From positions 1,674,001 through 1,738,000 of the forward strand of contig NZ_CP111036.1 of NCBI RefSeq assembly GCF_026248685.1: 64,000 nt of DNA, read 5' to 3'. The notes below the pieces were generated by a model that was not told the origin of the DNA, did not search any database, and saw only the letters and a list, made by a program, of their open reading frames with translations. Below, piece by piece: positions 1 through 8,699 of this stretch. Each line of letters starts with the position of its first letter. Within the stretch, counting starts at the first letter, position 1. The position numbers and the translations under genes are program-made. The DNA comes from Haladaptatus caseinilyticus. GTDB lineage: Archaea; Halobacteriota; Halobacteria; Halobacteriales; Haladaptataceae.

Positions 1-192
1 GATCCGTACTGGGCGACCTACGGTGCACAACACCACCTGCGCTACGACGAAGGATACAGTATCTCCGTGGACGGTTACTACGGTCCGGAGACCGAAAGTG
101 CCATCGAGAGCTTCCAGTCCAGTGCAGGCATCGCAGTGGACGGTATCGTCGGCCACGACACGTGGCAAGCGCTCGTCGATATCGGCAACTGA
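1..192 (+). CDS. Peptidoglycan-binding-domain protein, 3' end only
   Basis: The gene runs in from the left edge, so only the last 63 codons are visible, read in frame 1 to a TGA at 190. The fragment carries the pattern of a PG_binding_1 repeat: a hydrophobic helix, then VDGYYGPETESAIESFQ and a second VDGIVGHDTW segment. In this fold such repeats bind cell-wall polymers. Haloarchaea lack murein, so here the domain probably binds another surface polymer or sits at the end of an exported hydrolase; the missing N-terminus would decide. A T-run follows 37 bases after the stop. Confidence 0.75.
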   Translation, partial: DPYWATYGAQHHLRYDEGYSISVDGYYGPETESAIESFQSSAGIAVDGIVGHDTWQALVDIGN

Positions 193-229
193 GCGAAAAC
201 GGCGCTTCGTAAATAACCGTCTTCCTTCG

Positions 230-235
230 TTTTTT
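230..235 (+). terminator. Oligo-T terminator after the first gene
   Basis: Six T residues 37 bases after the TGA of the peptidoglycan-binding gene. Archaeal RNA polymerase commonly terminates at such U-rich stretches without needing a hairpin. The assignment rests on position and composition only. Confidence 0.4.
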
Positions 236-348
236 ACAGCCCGTCCGGAGAAAGCGAACACGCAGGGACGGTCCGAAAACCGTACTGATCCCTCGATTCG
301 AGGGTGTAAACGTTCATGCCGGATGTTTCGGATCCCCTGGCTATGATT

Positions 349-2793
349 TTATGGTTCGTCGATAGTTGTGGGGGCTTCGATGGCTTCGACGGCGCGGACG
401 GCGGCGACGTTCGCTTTCACGTCGTGAACTCGGACGATGTCGGCCCCACGTTCCGCGGCGATGGTGGTTCCGGCGACCGTCGCAGGGCCTCGTTCGCCCG
501 CCTTTCGGCCGATGAGGTCGAACATGGATTTGTGGGAGTGTCCGATGAGAACGGGACAGTCGAGCCCGTGGAGTTCGCCCGTTCGACCGAGCAGTTCGAA
601 GTTCTCAGTGGCGTGTTTGCCAAAGCCGAGTCCGGGGTCCACGATGATTTGATCCCTGTCTAACCCGGCTTTCTCGGCGAGGAGAACGCGCTCTTCGAGC
701 TCCGCGATAACGTCCTCAACCACGTCGTCGTACTCCACTTCGTGCTCCGGAACGACGGGTGCATCGAGGCTGTGCATCACCACGAGTGGTGCGTCGTACT
801 CGGCCGCTACGAAGCGCATTTCCGGGTCCGCGAGGCCGGACACGTCGTTTATGATGTCCGCACCGGCATCGAGGGCGGCACGAGCGACCTCGGCTTTCCT
901 CGTATCGACCGAAATCATCGCGTCCAAATCCCGGATCGCCTCGATGACCGGGACGATACGCTCGATTTCTTCCTCGTTCGAGATTTCGTCAGCTCCGGGT
1001 CGGGTGCTCTCGCCGCCGATATCGATGATATCCGCACCTGATTCGACCATCCCGTTTGCCCGTTCGATTGCATCCTCGTGAGCTTCGTACTCACCACCGT
1101 CGTGGAAACTGTCCGGGGTAACGTTGAGAATACCCATTACCGCCGTCCGGTCTTCCCACGGGTAGCCGCGTTCGTTCTCCGCCTGTTGAATTCCGAGGGT
1201 CTTCCGAAGCTCGTCGGCGAACACCGACAGGCCGTAGGGTTTCGCTTCTATCGTCTCGGCGAGCTGTTTGTACTGTGCCAGCGTTCCCATGAGTAGCACG
1301 TCGATGTTTCCGTCATCGCGGTCGTTCAGCCCCGACCGTGCACATTCACCACCGATGCTCAGCATCTCCTCTTTGATATGCTGGGCTTGCTGAACCTGTA
1401 CCCGCGTTTTCAGCACGCGGTGAACGGCTTTCTCCCGCATTCTCCACACACCGGGTTCCGTGACGTGCGTCCCCTCCAAGGCGTCGCGTGCTTCCTCCAG
1501 ATTTCCGATCTGCTTCGGAATCTCGGCTCGCGTCCAGCGCGATCGAGCCTCCGCCACCGCGAACAACGACCCCGTGACGAGAATCAAATCGTCGGCCTCT
1601 GCTTCCTCGAGCGCGCTTTCGAGCGCACTTTCGACTGAACTCACCCGGACTACGTCGTTCGAACCGCGTTCTTCGAACGCGCGTGCAACGACTTCCTCGT
1701 CCTCCGAACGGTCGAGGTTCGGATGCGTAGCGACGACGCGGTCCGGTTTCGGGAGCGCATCGGCCATCGACTGAACGTCCTTGTCGTGCATCGCGCCGAA
1801 CACGAGATGGAGCTCGTCGTAGTCGAACTCGGCGACGGTTTCGGCGAGCGCCTCACACGCACCGGGGTTGTGCGCCCCGTCGAGGACGACGAGCGGGTCG
1901 GTCCTCATCACTTCGAATCGGCCGGGCCAGAACCCCTTCCGAAGCCCGCTGGCGAGATCATTCTCGCTTACGTCGGCAACTTGTCGGGCCAGTACTGCCG
2001 CGATACCGGCGTTTTGTGCCTGATACTCGCCGAGCAGTGGAATCGTCGTTTCGACCCCCCAATCCGACCCGGATAGCGAAATCGCGGCCTCGGTGTGATT
2101 CGTCCGGCCTTCGTATGTCGCCTGCACGTCAGCGTCGGCCTCTTTCCCAACCAAAACGACGTCGTTCGCTTGCTCCCTGATCGCATCCAGCGCGTCCCCG
2201 GTCGCTCCAGTAACCAACGGTACATCGACAGGCGCGACGTGTGCCTTGTCACGAGCGATTTCCTCGACCGTCTCCCCGATGATGCCTGTGTGTTCGAGGG
2301 TCACGCTCGTTACCGCCGCGGCGATCGGGTCGACGACGCTCGTTGCGTCGTAGCGCCCGCCGATGCCGACTTCGAGGATGGCGACATCGACTTCCTCGCG
2401 GCCGAAATACCACACCGCCATCGCGGTCATCGTTTCGAAAAACGTCGGGGAGGTGCCGTCTACCGCCCGGTCGGTGACGTAATCGTGGGCGTCCTCCACG
2501 AATTCGACCATCGCGGATTTCGTGATTTTTCGGCCATCGACCGTGATTCGTTCTCGCACGTCGTCGAAATGCGGTGACGTGTAGAGGCCGACCGTCAATC
2601 CCGCCTCGCGGAGCACTTGCTCCGACATTCGGGCTGTACTTCCCTTTCCGTTCGACCCCGCTACCTGTACGAACTGCACGCCGTCGTGGGGGTCACCGAG
2701 GTGTGCGAGGAGGTCCGCGGTGGAGTCCGTGCCCGGTTTCGGGCGGAACCGCCGCAGGTCGAAAAGAAAGTTCGCCGCCTCGTGGTAGTCCAT
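349..2793 (-). CDS. folCP: Bifunctional folylpolyglutamate/dihydrofolate synthase - dihydropteroate synthase
   Basis: An 814-residue two-domain enzyme of folate synthesis. The N-terminal half is FolC-like: an ATP loop GSNGKGST at residues 46-53, then the Mur-ligase-type segments ILEVGIGGRYDATSVVDP and LDGAHNPGACEAL. The C-terminal ~270 residues are FolP-like: MGILNVTPDSFHDGG, GGESTRPGADEIS, VDTRKAEVARAALDAGADII and DPGLGFGKHATENFELLG are the usual pterin and pABA-diphosphate binding motifs. The fusion is known from halophilic archaea. The start was placed at the ATG that begins MDYHEAANFLFDL; the open frame continues 150 codons upstream but that part is arginine-rich, unlike the acidic protein, and overlaps the neighbouring SHOCT gene. 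Confidence 0.95.
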   Translation of the reverse strand: MDYHEAANFLFDLRRFRPKPGTDSTADLLAHLGDPHDGVQFVQVAGSNGKGSTARMSEQVLREAGLTVGLYTSPHFDDVRERITVDGRKITKSAMVEFVEDAHDYVTDRAVDGTSPTFFETMTAMAVWYFGREEVDVAILEVGIGGRYDATSVVDPIAAAVTSVTLEHTGIIGETVEEIARDKAHVAPVDVPLVTGATGDALDAIREQANDVVLVGKEADADVQATYEGRTNHTEAAISLSGSDWGVETTIPLLGEYQAQNAGIAAVLARQVADVSENDLASGLRKGFWPGRFEVMRTDPLVVLDGAHNPGACEALAETVAEFDYDELHLVFGAMHDKDVQSMADALPKPDRVVATHPNLDRSEDEEVVARAFEERGSNDVVRVSSVESALESALEEAEADDLILVTGSLFAVAEARSRWTRAEIPKQIGNLEEARDALEGTHVTEPGVWRMREKAVHRVLKTRVQVQQAQHIKEEMLSIGGECARSGLNDRDDGNIDVLLMGTLAQYKQLAETIEAKPYGLSVFADELRKTLGIQQAENERGYPWEDRTAVMGILNVTPDSFHDGGEYEAHEDAIERANGMVESGADIIDIGGESTRPGADEISNEEEIERIVPVIEAIRDLDAMISVDTRKAEVARAALDAGADIINDVSGLADPEMRFVAAEYDAPLVVMHSLDAPVVPEHEVEYDDVVEDVIAELEERVLLAEKAGLDRDQIIVDPGLGFGKHATENFELLGRTGELHGLDCPVLIGHSHKSMFDLIGRKAGERGPATVAGTTIAAERGADIVRVHDVKANVAAVRAVEAIEAPTTIDEP

Positions 2794-2873
2794 AGTGGTG
2801 ACGACAGAAGCAGTCCGCTTTAGATTGTCGGAGTCGGAAGACCGTCGGTTCGCATCGTCCCATTTTCCACCGG

Positions 2874-3389
2874 TCAGTATTCGTATTCGTGTTCGGTTCG
2901 TCGACGCTCCTGTCTGACCTGTTCGTCGCTCACGTCCTCGTCCACGAGGCGTTTCATCCTGCGCTCGAACTCCGATTCGTCGATTTCGCCCGCGACGTAT
3001 CGTTCTTTCAATTCGTCCATCCGGTCCTCGGTCGTCGGTTCGACGCGTTCGGACAGGCCAAGCGAACTGGCCTGTGGGTGCAGTCGCTCCGCCCGCCGAA
3101 CGATGCCAGCGAGGCGGTCGTTCCGCGGCATCGAGACGTTCCGTGCGGCGGCCACGACCAACCCCACGAATAGCAATCCGGCGACCAGTCCGTCCAGTAG
3201 GAACGCGACGATGTAGGGGGCAGCGGAGTGGAGGAAAGCCCAAAGCAGGGGCGTATTGGCGTACGCCGGATTACCAAGCGCGGAGAGCGCGGCCAGCAGT
3301 CCGAGCGCGCCGATGCCGACGAGGAGGACCAACGAGAGGAGGAATCCCGTGAGCAGGGCTTTGACCTTGGAATCACCGAGCAGTCCCAT
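2874..3389 (-). CDS. SHOCT-domain membrane protein
   Basis: A 171-residue protein with two hydrophobic segments (about residues 10-37 and 56-82), a basic/polar linker, and a C-terminal SHOCT-type motif, LKERYVAGEIDESEFERRM (about 128-146), followed by a charged tail ending in EHEYEY. SHOCT motifs are short helical oligomerisation elements found at the ends of many membrane proteins. It lies 80 bases upstream of folCP on the same strand and could be read with it. No enzymatic role can be inferred. Confidence 0.85.
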   Translation of the reverse strand: MGLLGDSKVKALLTGFLLSLVLLVGIGALGLLAALSALGNPAYANTPLLWAFLHSAAPYIVAFLLDGLVAGLLFVGLVVAAARNVSMPRNDRLAGIVRRAERLHPQASSLGLSERVEPTTEDRMDELKERYVAGEIDESEFERRMKRLVDEDVSDEQVRQERRRTEHEYEY

Positions 3390-3483
3390 CGTGGGGGTGT
3401 TGGTGGTGGTCGCACTTTAACCCGTCTTCGGACGAGAGACGCGGCCGCGATGATTTTGACGCTGAGTGGCTTTACCACACGTG

Positions 3484-4284
3484 ATGCCTTACGAACCGTG
3501 CAACGGAGTCACGCTCTATTTTGAGGAACGTGGAGAGGGAACACCGATCGTCTTTTTGCCGGGGGTAACGACCGGCGTTCGATTTTTCGCGCCGCAGTTA
3601 GCGGCCCTCTCGGACGACTTCCGAACGATTGCGCTCGATTACCGAGGCCACGGGCGGTCGGAGAAGACGGAAGCCGGACACACCGTACCGCAATACGCCC
3701 GCGACCTTCGGGCGTTTCTCGACCGACGGAACCTCGACGGTGTCGTTCTCGTCGGATGGTCGATGGGTGCGCTCATCGCGTGGGAGTATCTCGATCAGTT
3801 CGGGGAGGGCGGAATTCGTGGACTCGTCGTCGTGGACATGTCGGCGTCACCGTTTCAGTGGGACGGCTTCGAACATGGCAACGCCGACCTCGACCGGCTC
3901 ACCGACACGCTAGAACTGGTACAAACCGACCATCTGGCCCTCGTCGAAGGTCTTATCCAGCAGACGTTCAACCGACCTCCCTCCGAGGATGTTCGACGAT
4001 TGGTTTTCGACGAAGTTTCTCGTACGCCGCCACCGGTCAAAACTGCCATCATCTTCGATTATACGATGCGCGATTATCGTGATATTCTTCCCGGCATCGA
4101 CGTTCCGACGCTGGTCTGCGCTGGCGCGGACGAGACGTGGCGAACTGTCGCCGCCGTCAAGGACGTGGCGGACCGTCTCCCAAATACGGAGTTCGAACTG
4201 TTCGAGGAGAGTGGGCACGTCCCCACGTTGGAGGAACCGGACGAGTTCAACCGAACAATCGCGGAATTCGTGGTGTCGCTGTGA
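3484..4284 (+). CDS. Alpha/beta-fold hydrolase
   Basis: A 266-residue single-domain hydrolase. Visible landmarks are the oxyanion region VFLPGV, the strand-turn LDYRGHGRSEK, the nucleophile elbow GWSMGA (Ser), an acidic GADET turn and the catalytic His in ESGHVPTLEEP. The family includes esterases, haloperoxidase-like proteins and C-C hydrolases, and the substrate is not predictable. The ATG at 3484 is preferred to the GTG 18 bases upstream because it begins the typical MPYEPCNGVTLYF strand and sits about 27 bases after a T-rich promoter-like stretch. Confidence 0.88.
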   Translation: MPYEPCNGVTLYFEERGEGTPIVFLPGVTTGVRFFAPQLAALSDDFRTIALDYRGHGRSEKTEAGHTVPQYARDLRAFLDRRNLDGVVLVGWSMGALIAWEYLDQFGEGGIRGLVVVDMSASPFQWDGFEHGNADLDRLTDTLELVQTDHLALVEGLIQQTFNRPPSEDVRRLVFDEVSRTPPPVKTAIIFDYTMRDYRDILPGIDVPTLVCAGADETWRTVAAVKDVADRLPNTEFELFEESGHVPTLEEPDEFNRTIAEFVVSL

Positions 4285-4384
4285 GTTCGACGCCGAGGGA
4301 TCTTTGAACCGTACGTGTCGAACTGCTCATTCCTTTCAATCGGCAACAAAGATTAACCATGCTTTGGCCGACGATTGGGACGTA

Positions 4385-4717
4385 ATGCCGGACTACACAC
4401 TGCACGTCCCCTCGATTCGTGGCGCGACGAAGGAATCCCCTAACACGCCGTATAGCGAGGGCGATTTCCCGATGGACGACATGGCGGACATCGACGACTA
4501 TTTCCTCCTCTCAACGTCAGACATCCCACCGGAGTCGTTCGACGACCTCTTCCTTCCCGTCGCTCATTTGGACCAGCGACTCAGCCTCCCACTGCTCAAG
4601 GAAGCGCTGGACGAAATCGAGACGCTGGAAGGATTGGACGACGAGACGAAAACCGAGACCATCGACATGATTCACGACCTCGCCGAGTGTTTCCCGAACG
4701 AAGGTCTCAACGACTGA
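4385..4717 (+). CDS. Conserved haloarchaeal hypothetical protein
   Basis: A very acidic 110-residue soluble protein with no recognisable catalytic motif. The N-terminal 40 residues look unstructured; the C-terminal half (SLPLLKEALDEIETLEG onward) is predicted-helical by eye. An ATTAAC box 28 to 33 bases before the ATG is well placed for a leaderless transcript, which supports the start. Codon use matches neighbouring real genes. Function unknown. Confidence 0.65.
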   Translation: MPDYTLHVPSIRGATKESPNTPYSEGDFPMDDMADIDDYFLLSTSDIPPESFDDLFLPVAHLDQRLSLPLLKEALDEIETLEGLDDETKTETIDMIHDLAECFPNEGLND

Positions 4718-4766
4718 AACGGACCGCTTCGGCTAATTTCGAGCTTCCACCACTCCTTTAGTACAT

Positions 4767-6383
4767 TCAATCGTGACGGAAGCACCGGCTCCCCGTGAAC
4801 ACCATCGCCATGTCGTGCTCGTTCGCGGCCTCGATAACGTCGTCGTCGTTGACCGACCCGCCGGGTTGAATAACTGCCTCGATACCCGCTTCTGCGGCTG
4901 CCTCGATGGCGTCCGGGAACGGGAAGAAGGCGTCACTCGCCATCACCGCACCCTCGGCGTCCTTCCCCTCTGCATCGCGGTCGGTCTTCATTTTCGCGAT
5001 TTCGACTGCGTCCACGCGGCTGACCTGCCCTGCGCCGACGCCGACCGTCTCGGTTCCTTTGGCGAAGAGGATAGCGTTTGATTTGACGTGCTTGATGGTC
5101 TGCCATGCGAACGACATGGCGTCGAGTTGCTCGCCGGTCGGTTCGCGCTCCGTGACGATTTCGAGGTCGTCGCGAGTCGGGGCCTGCATATCTCGCTCCT
5201 GGACGAGTCGCCCCCCGACGAGGTCCTTTTCGGTGTGCGTTTCCGTGATCTCGCCGAGGTCGCCGACATCGAGCACGCGCAGGTTTTTCTTCTCGCAAAG
5301 GGTCGCCAGTGCCTCGTCGGTGTATCCCGGTGCGACGACGACTTCCTTGAACGAGTCCACGATTTGCTCCGCAGTCGCGTCGTCGCACTCCCGATTGAGG
5401 GCGACGATGCCACCGAACGCGCTTTTCGCGTCCGTTCGAAGCGCACGGTCGTAGGCTTCCGCCAGCGAATCGGCGGTGGCACAGCCGGCGGGATTGGTGT
5501 GTTTGATGACCGCGCAGGCGGGTCGGTCGAACTCCTTGATGAGGTTCAACGCACCGTCGGCGTCGTTGTAGTTGTTGTACGACAGCGCCTTTGCGCCCTC
5601 GTTCAACTGGTCCGCGTGGACGACGCTAGCTTCCTCGCAGGTCGCATCGGAGTACAGAGCGGCGTCCTGATGCGGATTTTCGCCGTATCGGAGGTCAGCG
5701 GCTCGGTCCGCAGTTTCGACTCGGCGAGTCGGCAGCGCGTCGTCGGTGTCGTCCGCGACGTGAACCGCGTTCGCATCGTAATCGACCTCGACCTTCCCGT
5801 CCGAAAACCAGCGAACTGCGCGCGGATAGGCCTTGAATTCGCCCTGATACAGGACGCGCTCTGAGAGCGCGTCCTTCGTATCCCCCTCGTAGACCGGAAT
5901 CGGCTCCTGTGTGACGATCGGACCGCTGTCGACACGTTTCGGGTCCACTTTCCCCTCCTCGTCCGCTGCCTCCGTGACGACGTGAACCGTACATCCGGTG
6001 AGGCGTACACCTTCGTCGAGGGCGTCACCCCACGCATCCATGCCGGGGAACGAAGGGAGCAAGGATGGATGGACGTTCAGCGTCGTCGGCGCCTCCTCCA
6101 GAAACTCCCCGGTCAGGATTCGCATGTAGCCGTCGAGACAGACGAGGTCGAACTCGTACTCGGATAACGCATCGAGAACCCGTCGTTCGTGCGCCTCGCG
6201 GGCTTCGTCGTCGTCCAACTCGACGACTTCGGTCGGGATGTCGCGCTTCTCGGCTTCTTCCAAAACAGGTGCGTCCGCGCTGTTCGTCAGGACGACAGCC
6301 AACTCCGCGCCGCCCGGCGTGAGGTCGGCGATGTGCATCAGGTTTCGACCACGGTTCCCGGCCATACCCGCAATCTGTGTCAT
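4767..6383 (-). CDS. purNH: PurN-AICAR formyltransferase fusion
   Basis: A 538-residue enzyme covering two formyl transfers of purine synthesis. Residues 1 to about 185 are a PurN (GAR transformylase) domain with GNRGRNLMH, the catalytic strand NVHPSLLPSFPG and a VDSGPIV turn. From about 205 to the end is the AICAR transformylase half of bacterial PurH: RYGENPHQDAALY, KHTNPAGCA, TDAKSAFGGIVALN, TIKHVKSNAI and the terminal FTGSRCFRH. The IMP cyclohydrolase domain that normally precedes it in PurH is absent, so another protein must close the ring. The ATG chosen starts the canonical MTQIAGMAGNRG; the longer frame adds a low-similarity leader that crosses the promoter. Confidence 0.93.
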   Translation of the reverse strand: MTQIAGMAGNRGRNLMHIADLTPGGAELAVVLTNSADAPVLEEAEKRDIPTEVVELDDDEAREAHERRVLDALSEYEFDLVCLDGYMRILTGEFLEEAPTTLNVHPSLLPSFPGMDAWGDALDEGVRLTGCTVHVVTEAADEEGKVDPKRVDSGPIVTQEPIPVYEGDTKDALSERVLYQGEFKAYPRAVRWFSDGKVEVDYDANAVHVADDTDDALPTRRVETADRAADLRYGENPHQDAALYSDATCEEASVVHADQLNEGAKALSYNNYNDADGALNLIKEFDRPACAVIKHTNPAGCATADSLAEAYDRALRTDAKSAFGGIVALNRECDDATAEQIVDSFKEVVVAPGYTDEALATLCEKKNLRVLDVGDLGEITETHTEKDLVGGRLVQERDMQAPTRDDLEIVTEREPTGEQLDAMSFAWQTIKHVKSNAILFAKGTETVGVGAGQVSRVDAVEIAKMKTDRDAEGKDAEGAVMASDAFFPFPDAIEAAAEAGIEAVIQPGGSVNDDDVIEAANEHDMAMVFTGSRCFRHD

Positions 6384-6433
6384 GGTCGGAAGACCGACCG
6401 GCGTGGGCAAAGTAGTTGCGGTCTTTCGCCAAA

Positions 6434-6457
6434 ATATATGCATGTACGTGGATATAT
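6434..6457. promoter_or_regulatory. Imperfect 24-bp palindrome between purNH and purB
   Basis: The 24 bases starting ATATATGCATGTAC and ending GATATAT match their own reverse complement at 20 positions, with ATATAT at both outer ends. The site lies in the 167-base gap between the divergent purNH and purB starts, 51 bases from purNH and 94 from purB, and overlaps AT-rich sequence that could serve as TATA boxes. A shared operator for a purine regulator is inferred; no such regulator is encoded nearby. Confidence 0.5.
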
Positions 6458-6487
6458 TCATCGAGTCAGCTGGTGATAGACCGTTCA

Positions 6488-6497
6488 ATATGCATAT
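6488..6497. promoter_or_regulatory. Second palindromic site, ATATGCATAT
   Basis: A perfect 10-bp palindrome 54 bases before purB. Its ATATGCAT core also occurs inside the larger palindrome at 6436-6443, so the gap holds two copies of one motif. It may be a second operator half or part of the purB TATA region. Confidence 0.4.
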
Positions 6498-6550
6498 CCG
6501 TGCGCCACCGTACCGACACGCTTTTGCCGAACGCCCCGGCAGGCACAGGT

Positions 6551-7927
6551 ATGGATTCCCTTTACGCCGTTTCGCCGCTCGACGGCCGATATGCCGGTCG
6601 CACCGCGCCGCTCCGCGAGTATGCGAGCGAGGCCGCGCTCATGCGTGCCCGCGTGCAAGTCGAAGTAGAGTATCTCATCGCGCTGGCCGATCTCGACGCG
6701 ACACCGTTCGGAATCGCGGCCGACGACCGCGATTTCCTCCGCGATCTGTACGAGGAGTTCGACGAGGGAGATGCGGAAATCATCAAAGCGTTCGAAACTG
6801 CAGGTTACGCCGGATACTCCGCCACGAATCACGATGTGAAGGCGGTCGAGTATTTCGTCCGCCATTCACTTCCGGACGATCTGGAGAATCTCGCATCGTG
6901 GGTTCACTTCGCGTTGACGAGCGAGGATGTGAACAACCTCGCCCACCGTCTGCTGGTCAAACCCGCCGTGGAGAACGTTTTGCTTCCGGAGCTCGCCGCG
7001 GTCCGCGACGAACTCGCGGAAATGGCCCACGAGTACCGCAACGTACCGATGCTCGCCCGAACCCACGGGCAACCGGCGACGCCGACCACGTTCGGCAAGG
7101 AAATGGCCGTCTACGCCGCCCGACTCGGCCGCGCGACGGGGCGCATCGACGACGCGATCGAATCTATTTCGGGCAAACTCGCGGGTGCGAGCGGTACGTA
7201 TGCCGCCCACGTCGCTGCCTACCCCGACGTGGAGTGGCGCGCGTTCTCGCGGGAGTTCGTCACGAATCTCGGTCTCGAACACACCGCGCTCGCTACACAG
7301 GTCAACCCCTGTGACGACCTCGCGGAACTGTTCGACGCGCTCCGCGGGGCGAACAACGTCCTGCTCGATTTGAACCGCGATGCGTGGCTCTACGTCAGCG
7401 ACCGCTACCTGGGGCAGGTCGCAACCGAGGGTGAAACCGGCAGTTCGACCATGCCCCACAAGGTCAACCCGATCGACTTCGAGAACAGCGAGGGCAATCT
7501 CTCGAAAGCCAACTCGGACCTCACGTTTTTAGGAGACTATATCACCACGTCGCGCCTCCAGCGTGACCTCTCGGATTCGACCGTCAAGCGAAACATCGGC
7601 GCCGCCTTTTCGTACTGCCTGCTCGGCTACACGAAAGCACAGGACGGCCTCGGGAAAGTCGTTCCCAACGAGGACGTCATGCGCGAGGAACTGGACTCGA
7701 CGCCGGAAATCATCGGCGAGGCAGTCCAAACGATTCTCCGACGGGAAGGCCACGAAGACGCCTACGAGCGTGTGAAGGACTTGACCCGCGGAAAACGCGT
7801 CACGCTTGCTGATTTCCGTGACCTCTTCGACGAGTTGGACGTGGACGAGGAGGTGCGCGAGGAACTCCACGAACTCACGCCGGCAGGCTACACGGGACTC
7901 GCGAGCGACCTCACAGAGGACTGCTGA
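6551..7927 (+). CDS. purB: Adenylosuccinate lyase
   Basis: A 458-residue fumarase/aspartase-superfamily enzyme that releases fumarate twice in purine synthesis: from SAICAR, and from adenylosuccinate to give AMP. The signature loop SSTMPHKVNPIDFENSEGN is intact, as are the MLARTHGQPATPTTFGKE and FALTSEDVNNLAHRL regions that bind substrate. The start MDSLYAVSPLDGRY is the family's normal N-terminus; the longer open frame adds a leader that runs through the control region. It is divergent from purNH, with which it probably shares regulation. Confidence 0.96.
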   Translation: MDSLYAVSPLDGRYAGRTAPLREYASEAALMRARVQVEVEYLIALADLDATPFGIAADDRDFLRDLYEEFDEGDAEIIKAFETAGYAGYSATNHDVKAVEYFVRHSLPDDLENLASWVHFALTSEDVNNLAHRLLVKPAVENVLLPELAAVRDELAEMAHEYRNVPMLARTHGQPATPTTFGKEMAVYAARLGRATGRIDDAIESISGKLAGASGTYAAHVAAYPDVEWRAFSREFVTNLGLEHTALATQVNPCDDLAELFDALRGANNVLLDLNRDAWLYVSDRYLGQVATEGETGSSTMPHKVNPIDFENSEGNLSKANSDLTFLGDYITTSRLQRDLSDSTVKRNIGAAFSYCLLGYTKAQDGLGKVVPNEDVMREELDSTPEIIGEAVQTILRREGHEDAYERVKDLTRGKRVTLADFRDLFDELDVDEEVREELHELTPAGYTGLASDLTEDC

Positions 7928-7954
7928 GAACCGCGAACGTCGATTCGACCGCTT

Positions 7955-8320
7955 CTATCGGTAGTAGTCGCGCTTGTTGTAGACGTAGACCAGCAGGAGG
8001 CTGGCGACCACAATTCCGAAGATGGCTCCGATGTTCCCGAGAAGCAGGTTGAAGCAGCCAACCAGTAGGTCGATACCGAACACGACCATCGTTAGCGTCC
8101 ATGCCCACGGTTTCAGCGTCAATAGCCCCCACGCAACCACGAGTTGCACGATCGAAAGGATGATACCGAGCGGGCCGAAGACGATTCCGAGCGGCGAACT
8201 GGCCATCGTCCCGAGACCGCCGAGGATGCCGAAAATCGCCGAAATTGCCGCGAGGATCCCGAGTATTTTGATGCCGAGCGGAGGCGAACGACGGCGTCCG
8301 TACGTGCTGGAGGGTGCCAT
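7955..8320 (-). CDS. Small four-helix membrane protein
   Basis: A 121-residue protein of about four hydrophobic helices separated by short glycine-rich turns, with a basic N-terminus (YGRRRSPP) and a C-terminal VYNKRDYY tail. No active-site motif is visible. It converges with purB, leaving 27 bases between the two stops. Proteins like this are common in haloarchaea but have no assigned role. Confidence 0.75.
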   Translation of the reverse strand: MAPSSTYGRRRSPPLGIKILGILAAISAIFGILGGLGTMASSPLGIVFGPLGIILSIVQLVVAWGLLTLKPWAWTLTMVVFGIDLLVGCFNLLLGNIGAIFGIVVASLLLVYVYNKRDYYR

Positions 8321-8396
8321 ACTCGCTCCTGTGAGGCGAGTTATCATAAATGCCATCCACGAAGTATTTACGGGTACGCGATACACCTTCGACTAC

Positions 8397-8609
8397 ATGA
8401 ACGCCGATGACTCCTCCGGATGTCCGAAATGCGGCCACACGCAAGCCTCCACGGACTCTATATCGACGACCGGTGGCGGATTGAGCAAGATGTTCGATAT
8501 CCAGACGAAGAAGTTCACCGTCGTCTCGTGCGACAACTGTGGCTACTCCGAACTGTACAAAGACGTTCGTAATCGCGGAAGCGACGTTGTAGACGTGTTT
8601 TTCGGCTGA
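8397..8609 (+). CDS. Zinc-ribbon protein (DUF2082-like)
   Basis: A 70-residue protein with two CxxC knuckles, CPKCG near residue 9 and CDNCG near 45, separated by a stretch rich in Ser/Thr and a KMFDIQTKKFTVVSC strand. This is the layout of the small Zn-ribbon family described as nucleic-acid-binding (DUF2082). It probably binds one zinc ion; DNA, RNA or protein partner unknown. It follows the divergent membrane-protein gene by 76 bases. Confidence 0.8.
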   Translation: MNADDSSGCPKCGHTQASTDSISTTGGGLSKMFDIQTKKFTVVSCDNCGYSELYKDVRNRGSDVVDVFFG

Positions 8610-8669
8610 TGACCACCCTTCCGTCGGGGATTGTTCGATTTGCATCCCCGACGACATCTCCAACGATAG

Positions 8670-8677
8670 TTATATTC
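8670..8677 (+). promoter_or_regulatory. TATA box of the DUF5518-like gene
   Basis: The sequence TTATATTC is centred about 27 bases before the ATG at 8700, the spacing expected when transcription starts on the first base of the start codon. It supports a leaderless mRNA and the chosen start. Confidence 0.5.
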
Positions 8678-8699
8678 TCTACTGTCCAATAGATGATGT

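Noticed and set aside
1723-2577. Long open frames on the plus strand inside folCP
   Set aside because: These are antisense shadows of the GC-rich gene and contain no domain signature.
2794-3243. N-terminal extension of 150 residues on folCP
   Set aside because: The extra part is arginine-rich, overlaps the SHOCT gene and lacks the acidic bias; the ATG at 2793 begins the normal FolC N-terminus.
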